Source: Prevotella sp.
GTDB lineage: Bacteria > Bacteroidota > Bacteroidia > Bacteroidales > Bacteroidaceae
DNA length: 64,000 nucleotides
Assembly: GCA_016281055.1 (NCBI GenBank)
Contig: JAEEHW010000082.1
Coordinates: 1-64,000, forward strand
Direction of reading: 5' to 3'
Under the pieces are notes generated by a model that was given only the letters and a program-made list of their open reading frames with translations, was not told the DNA's origin and searched no databases. Of the stretch, positions 53,403 to 62,981 are shown in pieces (position 1 is the first letter of the stretch; every line of letters starts with the position of its first letter). The position numbers and the translations under genes are program-made.

Positions 53403-55091
53403 TCAACTGCAGAAGAGCAACACTATCAGTTGTGCAGTGAATATACGCAGGAACATGCTGAGCGGATATACTGTGGAGTAACCGATGGCTGGTGCATCCT
53501 TCGTGCATGTGGAGTTGGCGTATGCCAATGCTGGTGGATCTGTGGTGGCGCCTGCCAGCATACCCATAATGGTGAAGTAATTGAATTTGTATATCTTGCG
53601 TGCTATAGTACCGACAATGAGTACGGGCACTATGGTAATCAGTAAACCTGTCAGTACATACAACAGTCCGTCTCCCATGACCACGGTGTTTACGAAGTTT
53701 GCACCTGCCTTGATGCCTACACTCGCAAGGAACAGCACAAGGCCTATTTCCCTAAGCATGAGGTTTGCCGATGTCGTGGTATAGGTAACAAGGTGTATCT
53801 TGTATCCAAAACGTCCGATGAGTATTGCGATAATCAGCGGACCGCCGGCAATACCGAGCTTCAGTGGAATAGGAATTCCGGGCACTGCCAATGGAATGCT
53901 TCCGAATAATATACCTATGATGATGCCGACAAATATCGTTGCGATGTTTGGATGGTCAAGGCGCTTGATGGCATTGCCAAGTACGGAGGAAACACGGTTT
54001 ACAGACACCTGGTCACCAACAACCATCAGTCTGTCACCAACCTGAAGGGGAAGGTTGGAACGTGCAAAGATATCCATGCCTTGACGAGTCACACGCGTCA
54101 CGTTCACGCCATATACACTTGAGAAGTGCAGTTTTGCCAAAGTCTTTCCGTTTATCTCAGGCTTCGTCACAAGTATGCGGCGGCTTATCATCTGTTTTGT
54201 CTTTTCCTGCTCAGCGAATTCTGGTACAATGGTTTCGTGACCGATAAATGCCTGTACAGCTTCTGCATCCTGTTCCGAGCATACTATGTAAATCTTGTCG
54301 CCAGTCTCTAATGTGGTGGAACTCTTTGGGATTATCAGCTGTCCGTTGCGCAGTATGCGTGAGCATACAAAGTCGCGTTTCATGAAATCGTGGATTTCAA
54401 GCATGGTATGTCCTGTGAGAAATTGGTTTTCCACGATGAGATGCATCAGGTGTGGTTTTGTTGCATCGTTCACATCCTGATTGTCCAGTTCTTCTTCTTC
54501 TTTCTGTATCTTTATTCTGCAGAAATATCGTATGGCTATTGTTCCGCCGATGATACCCAATACACCAAGTGGATAGGCGCAGGCGTAACCGTTGGCGATG
54601 GCTGGAGTGTTGGCTCCCATGATAGAACTTAATGCTTCCTGTGCTGCACCAAGTCCGGGGGTGTTTGTAACGGCTCCATACAATACGCCAATCATCATCG
54701 GAAGGTTGGATGGGTTGCTTGTGTCGAAGAATGAGAAATAGCATACAAACATTATCACAATGTTCAGCAAAATCACTGATGCTGCTAATATGTTGAGCGT
54801 TACGCCTCCTTCCTTGAAGTTGGAGAAGAAACCGGGACCCACCTGCAGGCCGATCATGAAGACAAACAGTATGAGTCCGAAGTCTTGCATGAATGCAATG
54901 GTGGACAAGGGAGCTGTGAAACCGAGATGTCCGGCCACAATACCGGCAAAGAGCACGAAAGTCACTCCTAATGATATTCCGCCGACTTTTATCTTTCCAA
55001 GATAAACACCTACGGAAATTACGATAGCGTAAAGCAAGGCAATGTGTGCCATGCTTTCACTGTTTGTGAACAAATTTAATAACCAATCCAT
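53403..55091 (-). CDS. AspT/YidE/YbjL-type putative transporter with two RCK_C domains
   Basis: A 562-residue membrane protein. Two membrane halves carry the duplicated signature ([20 protein letters not shown] and [18 protein letters not shown]). Between them lie two TrkA-C/RCK_C domains ([20 protein letters not shown] and [22 protein letters not shown]). AspT exchanges aspartate and alanine; the substrate here is not known, though a dicarboxylate role would suit the succinate pathway next door. It has its own -7 element and lies 35 bases before the OadG-like gene. Confidence 0.9.
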   Translation of the reverse strand: MDWLLNLFTNSESMAHIALLYAIVISVGVYLGKIKVGGISLGVTFVLFAGIVAGHLGFTAPLSTIAFMQDFGLILFVFMIGLQVGPGFFSNFKEGGVTLNILAASVILLNIVIMFVCYFSFFDTSNPSNLPMMIGVLYGAVTNTPGLGAAQEALSSIMGANTPAIANGYACAYPLGVLGIIGGTIAIRYFCRIKIQKEEEELDNQDVNDATKPHLMHLIVENQFLTGHTMLEIHDFMKRDFVCSRILRNGQLIIPKSSTTLETGDKIYIVCSEQDAEAVQAFIGHETIVPEFAEQEKTKQMISRRILVTKPEINGKTLAKLHFSSVYGVNVTRVTRQGMDIFARSNLPLQVGDRLMVVGDQVSVNRVSSVLGNAIKRLDHPNIATIFVGIIIGILFGSIPLAVPGIPIPLKLGIAGGPLIIAILIGRFGYKIHLVTYTTTSANLMLREIGLVLFLASVGIKAGANFVNTVVMGDGLLYVLTGLLITIVPVLIVGTIARKIYKFNYFTIMGMLAGATTDPPALAYANSTCTKDAPAIGYSTVYPLSMFLRIFTAQLIVLLFCS

Positions 55092-55124
55092 TCGTTGTTT
55101 TTCTGTATTCTATTAAATTAAAGA

Positions 55125-55132
55125 CAAAGGTA
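55125..55132 (-). promoter_or_regulatory. -7 element upstream of the AspT-like transporter
   Basis: TACCTTTG on the minus strand (55132-55125), 34 bases before the start. No clear -33 is seen. Confidence 0.45.
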
Positions 55133-55143
55133 ATAAAAAAAAA

Positions 55144-56604
55144 TTAAAGTAAAAAATTTTTAACATCATTTCCTATTATTTCTGCACAAGTGAAGAGTGA
55201 TGTCATCGTAACGCCGTGCAATCCGTGCAGCATCAGGTTCTGTCCTGTCATGAGCAGATTGGGTATCGGCGTGCGTGGCGTGAGTATTGTCATCATGGGC
55301 ATGGAAGCATCCTTGCGTATGCCGTATGCACTGCCGTTTGGCGTCAGATTGTAGTCGCGGTAAGTCAATGGGGTTGAGGTGTAAATTTCTTCTATTGCAT
55401 CTCTCAGGTTTGGCATCACTTGCTCTGCCAATCGTATGCAGGCATCTGCTTTTGATTGTTTGAAAGTTTTGTATTGGTCTCCACGTCGTCCCACCGTAGT
55501 GTCTGCCCATTGCTCACATTCCTGCCAGAGCATAGGGGTGAGGATATCTATCTGGTTGCCGTTGCATGGACATGATATGAGGATGCCCATGCCGTCATGT
55601 TTGGGTTCCGACAGTTCCCATGTGTTTGTTTTCTCATACACATATTTGTTGTGGTTGAAATATGGTATGGTACCATCTTTCAGCCGCAGTGACACTGTGA
55701 ACATTCCGAAGGTGTTGTCCAGTCGTGCCATGCGTTTTTTGTATATGTTTCTCAACAGAGAACTTTCTTTCACAAGTGAGCATGTCAGTGCTGGATGAGC
55801 ATTGGATATGAATGTGTCGGCCTCATATCTCTCACCGTTGGAACACAGTGCACAGGTTATTCGTCCGTCTTTCTCAATCAGTTCGGTCACTTCCGCATTG
55901 CATATTATCTCACCACCGTTTCTGCGTATGGTTTCCGTCTGGTTTTCCACAAGCATATTGCCGTCACCATTCAGCCTCCAGCTGCTCTGTATAAAGCTGC
56001 TGTTGCCATGAGCGAAGGTGAACAGCGGCAGCGTTTCCTTGTGCAGTTCCATCTTCAGCGAAGTGCCAGAAAGTACGTTTATAAGCAGTTCGTCGCTGAA
56101 TTTCTCATGCAGCCATTCCCATGCATTTGTAGAAAATAACTTGTCTGTCAAGGAATTCTCAGGCGGAACGCTTGATGTGAGGGCTTTCAACTGGTCTTCA
56201 TCGGCACGGCGCAGCATATCTGTGTATTCGGTAAGTGCCTGCTTTTGTTTTGGAAAATGGCTTGCCAGTGTGTTTACAAACTCTTCATATCCTTCTGCAA
56301 AGCAGAATGTACCTTCATTTAAGAATGTTACCTTGTCAAAACCATTGCTGTCGAGTCTTTTCCAAGGTAGTTCGAGTAATCCGAGATTCTTGAACGCAGA
56401 GTGCAGTGGTTGTCCCTCGTCCAATCCTCCTACGTAGTGCAGTCCGGTGTCGTATGCTGTACCTTGGCGCTTGTAACTCTGCATGCATCCGCCTGGTTGC
56501 ATCTGTCGCTCAAGCACCAGTACTGACAAGCCTCGCCGGCTGAGAATGTTTGCACATTCCAGTCCGCCAAGTCCCGAACCTATTATTATAACGTCATATT
56601 TCAT
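55144..56604 (-). CDS. FAD-dependent CrtI/phytoene-desaturase-like oxidoreductase
   Basis: About 486 residues. The dinucleotide-binding motif IIIGSGLGGLECANILSRRG is at the N terminus and the closing GQNLMLHGLHGV motif at the C terminus, with the GG motif QPGGCMQSYKRQG. This is the carotenoid desaturase/isomerase and retinol saturase branch. In aryl-polyene-like gene sets such an enzyme would act on the acyl or polyene chain. The upstream ATG at 56640 overlaps the MMPL gene; MKYDVIIIG at 56604, one base after the MMPL stop, is preferred. Confidence 0.88.
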   Translation of the reverse strand: MKYDVIIIGSGLGGLECANILSRRGLSVLVLERQMQPGGCMQSYKRQGTAYDTGLHYVGGLDEGQPLHSAFKNLGLLELPWKRLDSNGFDKVTFLNEGTFCFAEGYEEFVNTLASHFPKQKQALTEYTDMLRRADEDQLKALTSSVPPENSLTDKLFSTNAWEWLHEKFSDELLINVLSGTSLKMELHKETLPLFTFAHGNSSFIQSSWRLNGDGNMLVENQTETIRRNGGEIICNAEVTELIEKDGRITCALCSNGERYEADTFISNAHPALTCSLVKESSLLRNIYKKRMARLDNTFGMFTVSLRLKDGTIPYFNHNKYVYEKTNTWELSEPKHDGMGILISCPCNGNQIDILTPMLWQECEQWADTTVGRRGDQYKTFKQSKADACIRLAEQVMPNLRDAIEEIYTSTPLTYRDYNLTPNGSAYGIRKDASMPMMTILTPRTPIPNLLMTGQNLMLHGLHGVTMTSLFTCAEIIGNDVKNFLL

Positions 56605-56605
56605 G

Positions 56606-59128
56606 TTAGATGACTGCATTTGAAGTGTTCTGGCATGCAAAGTTACTCTTGTTCCACCATCTGTATGCCGCAGGCTGAACCACGTATGACAGTACCACGG
56701 CGGAAATCATGCCTACGAGTGTGGCGAAGCCCACTGACTTGATGGCTGGGTGGTTGGCTACGAGCATGGATGCCACGGTGACGATGAGGATGAAGGCTGA
56801 GAAGAAGATGGCGGTCTTGTGGTATGCAAGTACTGAGGTGCCCTTCTCCTGACTGTCGCTTATCAGTCCGTTCATGATGAAGATGCTGTAGTCCACGCCT
56901 ATACCGAAGATGAACGTCGATATGATGATGTTGATAAGGTTGAAGCGTATGCCGAAGATTGCCATCGCACCAAGCACTATCAGCCATGAGAGCAGGATAG
57001 GAGCGAAGCCCAGTATGGTGTGCTTGATGTTGAAGTGGAAACTGAGCAGCAGTACCACGAACACGAATGCCATGCTTATCCACTGCAGCACGTTGAAGTC
57101 GTTGTTGAGGTCGTTCAGTCCGTCGGTGGTGTAGTAGTAGGTGTCGAGCACCAGCATGTTAGGCTGTGTGGCTATGGCATCGCAGATGCGGTTGTAGTCG
57201 GTGTCCTTACCACGTATGGAGTCGTTGGTGCAGCGCACGGAGGTGAAGCAGAGATAGTCGCCAGCGGCAGTCTGCTCCATCAGCGTTGACTGATAGCCTG
57301 GTGGTATAATGTCCGCCTCATAGAGTGGGGTAGGAGTATATTCGGCAGTGGCGAGGTCGAAGAACGGCTCGAAGCCGCTGGCAGTCAGTCCGGCAGCCGG
57401 TGCTGTCTGGTTGATGAGACTGTGCACCTTGGCAAGACGTTCTGCAGACCAGTATGCCTGCCATGCGTCGATGCGCTTCTGCTGTTCGGCTATTGGCACG
57501 AAGATTACGTTAGTGCGTGTATAGTCTTTTACCAATCCTATCTTCTGCAGAGAATCGAGTTTGGCTGAGAGCAGTGAGAAATTGGTCAGCGCCTCTTCCA
57601 TAGTCTTGCCTTGTGCAGCGAAGTATTTAGACTTGTCGGCAGTATATGTTTTGTTACGCAGCAACTGCTCAGAATATTCGGTGTTGTCTGACAGGTAACC
57701 GAGGTTGCCCATGTCGGCGTCGAAGTCCGTACCTTTTATTATATAGAAAGCAAGGCATATCACCGTTACGGCACCGATTGCGCATAGCAGCGGCTTGTTC
57801 TTGTCGAATGGATAGTTGTTTATTTTGTCTATCAGCGCAAAGGCTTTCTTGTTTACCTTGTTCTTCTCCAACGGCAACAGATGTGGCAGATATACCAGCG
57901 TAAACACTGTGGTGCCAACGATGGCGAATGCAGCGAACAGACCGAAGTCCTGCAGCAGGTCGGTCTTGATGAATATAAGTCCCATGAAAGAGCCTATGGT
58001 GGTGAGGCAGCCCAGCAGCACAGGCTTGGTCTCGTCGCGCAGCACCTGTTCGGGGTCGTCCACATATTTATAGTGTGTCATGATATGCAGCACATAGCTC
58101 ATGGCGACACCCAGTACCACGGCGCCGATGCCGAGGGCAAGAAGTGAGAACTGTCCTTTTATGAAATACATCAGCGACAGTCCGAACAACGTGCCAAATG
58201 CCACGGGGAGCAACAGCAATGGTATCGTGTTCCAACTTCTCATGCAGAGTAACAGCACTATCAGCACTACGATGAGCGAACCGGCTATTGTCGTTGTCAG
58301 GTCGTTCTTGATGGTTGACGAGTTGTAATATCCACTGGCAGGCGTGCCGTGATAACTTATCTTTACGTTAGGATGTGACTGCGTAAAGGCATCAATGAGT
58401 TCGTTGAGATTCTCAAAGAGTTCGGAACCCTGACCAGTGTTAGTTGCGGAAAACTGTGGTGATATGAAAGCCACGCACACAGTGGAGTCAGGTACGAAGA
58501 AATGGCCGTCGATGGTCTTGTAACTGCCGCCAGTGGCTTGCATCAGCGGAGCCATCTGCTGCATCAGTACGTTGCGCATACCTATAGGGTCACTCTGTAT
58601 CAGTTCGGGGAACATCTCGCCGAACTCCCCCTGCATATCCTCTGCATTCTGTGCCATCTGCTTACGCATGTGGTCTGTCGTCAGAAGAGTATCGAAGGCA
58701 GCGTAAGCTGAAGTGTCGATATATGCAGGCAGGTTCTCCTGCATGAAGGCAATGCCGTCGAGCATCAGGTCCTCAGGAATGTTATAGAATATATCGCCTA
58801 TTACGCGCAGTGTGGAGTCCTTGGCATTATCGCGAGCCATGAGAGAGTCCACGAACTCATCGCATACGGCGGTTAGGGTATCGGTGTCAGCACCCTTCTT
58901 AGCCTCAAATAGCAGGAACGTCTTATCCTTGATACGCAGGTCAGCGAACGCCATCTTCGTTGTGCCATCAGGGTTCTTTGACGACGGCATCAGTTTATTG
59001 AGGTCCTCCTCAAGGTGAATGCGGCTGGCAAAGAAACCTGTCACAGCAAACAACAACACCATAGACAGCCACATCTGCCACTTGTGTTTGCTGAAGTAAC
59101 GATATAAACCTATAAAAAAGTTTGTCAT
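56606..59128 (-). CDS. RND/MMPL-family exporter
   Basis: An 840-residue membrane protein with twelve expected membrane segments in two halves, each beginning with one segment and a large periplasmic loop, then a cluster of five (LIVVLIVLLLCMRSW and FGIGVDYSIFIMNGL). Members of the MMPL/HpnN group move lipids or lipid-linked pigments to the outer membrane. Its position between dehydratase/ACP genes and a CrtI-like gene suggests export of the lipid product. A 200-base gap with GGTACC-type repeats separates it from the upstream gene. Confidence 0.9.
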   Translation of the reverse strand: MTNFFIGLYRYFSKHKWQMWLSMVLLFAVTGFFASRIHLEEDLNKLMPSSKNPDGTTKMAFADLRIKDKTFLLFEAKKGADTDTLTAVCDEFVDSLMARDNAKDSTLRVIGDIFYNIPEDLMLDGIAFMQENLPAYIDTSAYAAFDTLLTTDHMRKQMAQNAEDMQGEFGEMFPELIQSDPIGMRNVLMQQMAPLMQATGGSYKTIDGHFFVPDSTVCVAFISPQFSATNTGQGSELFENLNELIDAFTQSHPNVKISYHGTPASGYYNSSTIKNDLTTTIAGSLIVVLIVLLLCMRSWNTIPLLLLPVAFGTLFGLSLMYFIKGQFSLLALGIGAVVLGVAMSYVLHIMTHYKYVDDPEQVLRDETKPVLLGCLTTIGSFMGLIFIKTDLLQDFGLFAAFAIVGTTVFTLVYLPHLLPLEKNKVNKKAFALIDKINNYPFDKNKPLLCAIGAVTVICLAFYIIKGTDFDADMGNLGYLSDNTEYSEQLLRNKTYTADKSKYFAAQGKTMEEALTNFSLLSAKLDSLQKIGLVKDYTRTNVIFVPIAEQQKRIDAWQAYWSAERLAKVHSLINQTAPAAGLTASGFEPFFDLATAEYTPTPLYEADIIPPGYQSTLMEQTAAGDYLCFTSVRCTNDSIRGKDTDYNRICDAIATQPNMLVLDTYYYTTDGLNDLNNDFNVLQWISMAFVFVVLLLSFHFNIKHTILGFAPILLSWLIVLGAMAIFGIRFNLINIIISTFIFGIGVDYSIFIMNGLISDSQEKGTSVLAYHKTAIFFSAFILIVTVASMLVANHPAIKSVGFATLVGMISAVVLSYVVQPAAYRWWNKSNFACQNTSNAVI

Positions 59129-59180
59129 TATAATGTTTTTAAGTTTTTCTTATATTATAACGATAGTATGCTGTGTTCGT

Positions 59181-59292
59181 ATACTTGGCACAGATACAGG
59201 TTGTTGGTATCGTGGGTACCGACTGTTGGTATCATTCATACCAATGCCTGGTACGGTTCGTACCAACTGTTGGTACTGATTCTGGTACTGTG
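59181..59292. repeat. TTGGTA/GGTACC repeat cluster, second locus
   Basis: At least eight copies of TTGGTA, GGTAC or their complements alternate within about 110 bases (TTGTTGGTATCGTGGGTACC, ACGGTTCGTACCAACTGTTG and similar). The wording matches the cluster at 34205-34300. No gene lies in the gap 59129-59330. Confidence 0.7.
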
Positions 59293-59330
59293 TCTCTTTC
59301 AGTCAAACATACCTCTTGCAGGTGCTGTTT

Positions 59331-59705
59331 TTACTTTTCATCAGACAGTGTGCCCTTGAAATCCATATATGATTGTTTGTCATCGCTGATGTTGGCAATG
59401 ACAAGATATGAGCCGTCAGCATTTTGAGCGGCATTGATTGTAATGATGACCTCCGGGCATACGGCAGGTGTAGCGATGGCAGTCAGACGACATTGTTTGA
59501 TGGCCTTTATGCGCAGGTCTTTGCCTGTGAGCATCATGGCACATTCCTTGATTGTTTCAATATTGCATACTCCAGGACATACAGGGTCGCCGGGGAAATG
59601 ACCGTCATATACGTTACAGTCGGGCAGGATGGCAACAGTGTATTTACCAGTTGTGCCGTTCTTTTCTTCGTTTATGACTTTATAGAATTTATCTTTTAGC
59701 AGCAT
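59331..59705 (-). CDS. Hotdog-fold 3-hydroxyacyl-ACP dehydratase (FabZ/ApeI-like)
   Basis: 124 residues. The active-site wording YDGHFPGDPVCPGVCNIE has the catalytic His of FabA/FabZ dehydratases. It would remove water from a 3-hydroxyacyl-ACP to form a double bond in each chain-extension cycle. It follows another hotdog gene after 2 bases. Together with the ACP and ketosynthase they form a dedicated chain-building set. Confidence 0.88.
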   Translation of the reverse strand: MLLKDKFYKVINEEKNGTTGKYTVAILPDCNVYDGHFPGDPVCPGVCNIETIKECAMMLTGKDLRIKAIKQCRLTAIATPAVCPEVIITINAAQNADGSYLVIANISDDKQSYMDFKGTLSDEK

Positions 59706-59707
59706 GG

Positions 59708-60118
59708 TTATTTCTTTACAAAGATTTTCATTGTGGTGTCAGCATATACCTCTTCACCGACTTTCGTTTCACCGCGAATGATGGTGATACCCTCGATTTC
59801 AGCACCCATTGTGATGGTGGTAGTAAGGACGTCGCCAATCATAGGACGTTTGTATAAGTGGAAGTTCTTTACCTCACCGATATATCCGACCGGAGGTTCT
59901 GTGGCTCCTGCACTTATGGCGTTGTGACCAGCGAAAGCGGATGCCGACTGTGCGATGTGCTCTATTAGGCCAGGTTCAGCCATCAGTCCGTCTTCGTCTA
60001 TGAAGAAATTGTCATCGCGTACTGTGAGCTGACATGTAGCCTCGTCTCCATTAACGCACAACAGCTCGTCGATCATCATAATCGGCGAGCGTTGTGGTAT
60101 GAGTTTTTTTATATCCAT
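59708..60118 (-). CDS. Hotdog-fold dehydratase (ApeP-like)
   Basis: 136 residues from MDIKKLIPQRSPIMMIDELL. IPQR.PIMMID and EHIAQSASAFAGH are typical of the ApeP/FabA-like proteins of aryl-polyene gene sets. An upstream in-frame ATG at 60136 (MHLFNN) is possible. It shares the transcript with the ACP (102-base gap that holds an AT-rich hairpin). Confidence 0.85.
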   Translation of the reverse strand: MDIKKLIPQRSPIMMIDELLCVNGDEATCQLTVRDDNFFIDEDGLMAEPGLIEHIAQSASAFAGHNAISAGATEPPVGYIGEVKNFHLYKRPMIGDVLTTTITMGAEIEGITIIRGETKVGEEVYADTTMKIFVKK

Positions 60119-60140
60119 ATTATTGAACAAATGCAAAACA

Positions 60141-60202
60141 TATAATGCATAATTCAGAATTAGCCGTAACGAATAGTATGTCTAATTATAAATTATGCAT
60201 TA
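60141..60202. repeat. AT-rich inverted repeat between ACP and dehydratase genes
   Basis: Arms 60141-60162 and 60181-60202 pair except for a 3-base internal mismatch (ATAATGCATAATT and AATTATGCATTAT outer halves). It lies inside an otherwise tight operon, where it could cause partial termination or mRNA processing. Confidence 0.8.
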
Positions 60203-60219
60203 TGAATTATGAATAAGCC

Positions 60220-60459
60220 TTATGCGTGTGCCTCGATATAATCGTACAGATCGTTGAAAGTCTGTATCTTTGGCAGATCCTCTGCAGGAATCTTAACACG
60301 GTATTCTGTCTGTATGATGGCAACGAGGTCCACCAGGGAAAGGCTGTCGAGGGCAAGTGTGTTCTTTATGCTTGCGTCAGGGGTCAGGGTGCTTTCCTCT
60401 ACTTCAAACTCCTCAGCAAGAACTGAGTTTACTTTAGCAATGATTTCTTCGCGTGTCAT
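60220..60459 (-). CDS. Acyl carrier protein (secondary)
   Basis: A 79-residue ACP. The phosphopantetheine serine is Ser39 in ALDSLSLVDL (DSL motif). It is acidic and helical. It differs from housekeeping AcpP and lies between a ketosynthase gene and hotdog dehydratase genes, so it probably serves the local pathway. Confidence 0.93.
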   Translation of the reverse strand: MTREEIIAKVNSVLAEEFEVEESTLTPDASIKNTLALDSLSLVDLVAIIQTEYRVKIPAEDLPKIQTFNDLYDYIEAHA

Positions 60460-60480
60460 AATTCTAATTGTTGTTTATTA

Positions 60481-61698
60481 TTATAGATTTTGTATTATCA
60501 GTGTTGAGTTCGTTCCACCGAAACCGAAGGAATTTGTCAGGAACATGTCAAAGTTTGCTGGTTTCGTTTCCGGTATGATGTTTATGCATGATGTTTCTTC
60601 ATCGGGTTCGTTGAAGTTGATGTTTCCGGCAATGAAACCGTTTTTCATCATCAGCATGGAGTATATTGTCTCTGCAGCTCCGGCAGCCCACATCTCATGA
60701 CCCGTCTGTGACTTGGTGGATGTCACAGGAACTTTGTAGTCGCCGAATATCTGTGCTATGGCCATAGCTTCACGACCGTCGCCAGCATGTGTAGATGTGG
60801 CGTGTGCATTGATGTAACCAATCTGACTTGGTTCAATGCCTCCATTCTTCAGTGCCAGTTCGAGTGAGCGTGCTGGTCCTGCTACGTTAGGTGTGGAAAT
60901 ATGGTCACCATTGCCAGAGAATCCCCAGCCTACGATTTCCGCAAGTATAGGCGCACCGCGTTTAACGGCGTGCTCATAGCTTTCGAGGATAACGGTTGCA
61001 GCACCGCCGCCGGGAACGAGGCCGTCACGATTTTTGTCGAATGGGCGTGATGCCTTGGTTGGCTCGTCTTCGCGTGTTGAGAATGCCTGGATGCCGTCGA
61101 ATGATGCTATGGAATACATATTTGCTTCCTGTGCTCCACCACAGATGACACAATCCTGCAATCCGTTCTTGATAAGCAGGTATGCGTTGCCTATTGCAAG
61201 TGAACTAGAAGCACATGCTGCCGATGAAGTCAGGTTAATGCCGCGCAATTTGAACAGGCATGCAAGGTTCATCGTAACTGTTGAGTTCATTGACTGGAAT
61301 ATGGCTCCAGAGCCGCAGGCACTGGTGTCTTTAAATTCACGGAACTTGTCGAGGGCTTTCATTGTAGCCTCTGCCACGGAGTCGTTGCCATAGATGATGC
61401 CCACCTCATGGCTGTCAAGGAAGTCCTGGTCTATCTTGGCTGCCTCAAGGGCGTCTTTTGTTGCCATATATGCATACTGAGCCTCTTCTGGCATGAACTG
61501 ACGCATGTTGCGTGCTACGAAAGGCTTTAGGTTAGGCATTGGCACATTGGCGCAGAGTGCAGAACGAAAACCTGCGTCTTTGCGCTCCTGTGAGAATATT
61601 ATTCCACTCTTGCCCTCAAAAAGAGACTGACGGACGTCATCAAGTGTCTGTCCAAGGCATGACCAGATGCCCATTCCTGTTATTACTACTCTGTTCAT
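60481..61698 (-). CDS. Beta-ketoacyl-ACP synthase (KAS II/FabF-like)
   Basis: A 405-residue condensing enzyme. The nucleophile Cys162 is in SSAACASSS, with His in NAHATSTHAGD and His in KSQTGHEMWAAG, and the C-terminal NSFGFGGTNSTL. It extends the ACP-bound chain. The Cys-His-His triad is complete, so it is an elongating synthase rather than a chain-length factor. It is first in the run ketosynthase, ACP, dehydratase, dehydratase. Confidence 0.93.
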   Translation of the reverse strand: MNRVVITGMGIWSCLGQTLDDVRQSLFEGKSGIIFSQERKDAGFRSALCANVPMPNLKPFVARNMRQFMPEEAQYAYMATKDALEAAKIDQDFLDSHEVGIIYGNDSVAEATMKALDKFREFKDTSACGSGAIFQSMNSTVTMNLACLFKLRGINLTSSAACASSSLAIGNAYLLIKNGLQDCVICGGAQEANMYSIASFDGIQAFSTREDEPTKASRPFDKNRDGLVPGGGAATVILESYEHAVKRGAPILAEIVGWGFSGNGDHISTPNVAGPARSLELALKNGGIEPSQIGYINAHATSTHAGDGREAMAIAQIFGDYKVPVTSTKSQTGHEMWAAGAAETIYSMLMMKNGFIAGNINFNEPDEETSCINIIPETKPANFDMFLTNSFGFGGTNSTLIIQNL

Positions 61699-61736
61699 AT
61701 CTTCTAATTATGAATTATGCATTGTGAAATACTGCA

Positions 61737-62873
61737 TTATGCAGTCTGTATTGGCTTTGTCCAACATCTTCTGCGTTTCACTGTTTGTGGATTCAGTGGT
61801 TTCCACTGTGAAAGCTCTCTTATGTTAGTATCCAACTGTGGGTTTGTTTCACACCACTTTATTCCTCGTTTATTATAAATAGGTATAAGATGTGCAAACA
61901 TCGTTGCATTTACTCCCATACCTTGCATTTCCGGTTTTACGGCAATAATCATCAGCTGGGCCTTGTCTTGCTTGCCAAACTTAAGGGCTTTCAGCAGGTA
62001 AAACCATCCGAAGGGCAGCAGCTTTCCATGACTTTTCTTTATTCCGTCAGATATGTCGCGGCATGTCACAGCTACACCGACCAGTTGTCCCTTGTCGTCT
62101 TCCACTACGGGTACCATATCCATGTCAACGACAGGAAGAAAGGTGTGAAGCACATCGTCTGCCTGTTCTGGAGAGAATGGTGCAAACCCATAGAGTGGGG
62201 TATATGCTTCATTCAGCAGGTCGAAAACCTTCTTGCCGTAACTGTCATAGACTTCTTTCTTCGTCTTTTGCAACACTTTCACGCCGAACTCCTGTTTGGA
62301 GTAGTCAGCAACGCGTTGAAAGCGTGGCGGTACTTTTTCGGGTACCTTGAAACGGATTTGCAGCCAGTCGGCAGCTTTTGTGAACCCCAGTCGCTCCATG
62401 TGTGTGCGATAGTATGACGGATTCCAGTTCTCCATAAAACAGCCGTCAAGGTCGAAGTCTTCGATGAGCATCCCTTCCTTGTCAAAGTCCGTGATGCCCA
62501 TAGGACCTTGTATCTCAGTCATTCCATGTTCGGCTCCCCATTGTTCAACAGTTTTCAGTAATGCCTCAGAGACTGCACAGTCATCTGTGAATTCTATGTG
62601 TGTGAACCGAACAATCTTTTTGCTCCATGATTCGTTGGACTTGTGGCTGATAATGGCAGTGATGCGTCCTGCACATTCTCCGTTTTTGTATGCCACAAAA
62701 GGTTGTACTTCTGCAAACTGAAGGCTGCGGTTTTTCTTGGGGTTAAAAAAATTGCGAATATCAGCATCCATGTCCGGTACGTATTGTCTTGTATTTCTGT
62801 ACAGACGATGCGGTAAGGAGACGAAATCGTTCATCTCTTTCTTCGTGTCGGCTTTTTTTATTAGAATGCTCAT
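61737..62873 (-). CDS. GNAT-like N-acetyltransferase family protein
   Basis: About 378 residues from MSILIKKADTKKEMNDFVSL; an ATG at 62903 would lie upstream of the likely transcript start. The central and C-terminal parts (MIIAVKPEMQGMGVNATMFAHLI) resemble a GNAT acetyl-CoA loop with QGMGVN in place of the strict Q/RxxGxG. Similar genes are widespread in Bacteroidetes and are sometimes labelled GTP cyclohydrolase without support. It lies upstream of the ketosynthase gene, 38 bases away, and could belong to the same lipid gene set. Confidence 0.75.
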   Translation of the reverse strand: MSILIKKADTKKEMNDFVSLPHRLYRNTRQYVPDMDADIRNFFNPKKNRSLQFAEVQPFVAYKNGECAGRITAIISHKSNESWSKKIVRFTHIEFTDDCAVSEALLKTVEQWGAEHGMTEIQGPMGITDFDKEGMLIEDFDLDGCFMENWNPSYYRTHMERLGFTKAADWLQIRFKVPEKVPPRFQRVADYSKQEFGVKVLQKTKKEVYDSYGKKVFDLLNEAYTPLYGFAPFSPEQADDVLHTFLPVVDMDMVPVVEDDKGQLVGVAVTCRDISDGIKKSHGKLLPFGWFYLLKALKFGKQDKAQLMIIAVKPEMQGMGVNATMFAHLIPIYNKRGIKWCETNPQLDTNIRELSQWKPLNPQTVKRRRCWTKPIQTA

Positions 62874-62900
62874 TTCGCAATAAATATTTATTATAGAGTG

Positions 62901-62908
62901 CAAAATTA
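62901..62908 (-). promoter_or_regulatory. -7 element upstream of the GNAT-like gene
   Basis: TAATTTTG on the minus strand (62908-62901), 28 bases before the chosen start; it supports that start over the ATG at 62903. Confidence 0.5.
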
Positions 62909-62940
62909 CAAAAATATTTTCATACGTGCAAGTTTTTTAG

Positions 62941-62948
62941 TAAATTTG
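62941..62948 (+). promoter_or_regulatory. -7 element upstream of the TRIC-family gene
   Basis: TAAATTTG at 62941-62948, 33 bases before the start. It diverges from the GNAT-like gene. Confidence 0.5.
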
Positions 62949-62981
62949 CAAACGTTATTGAATTGAAATAAATATTATAGT

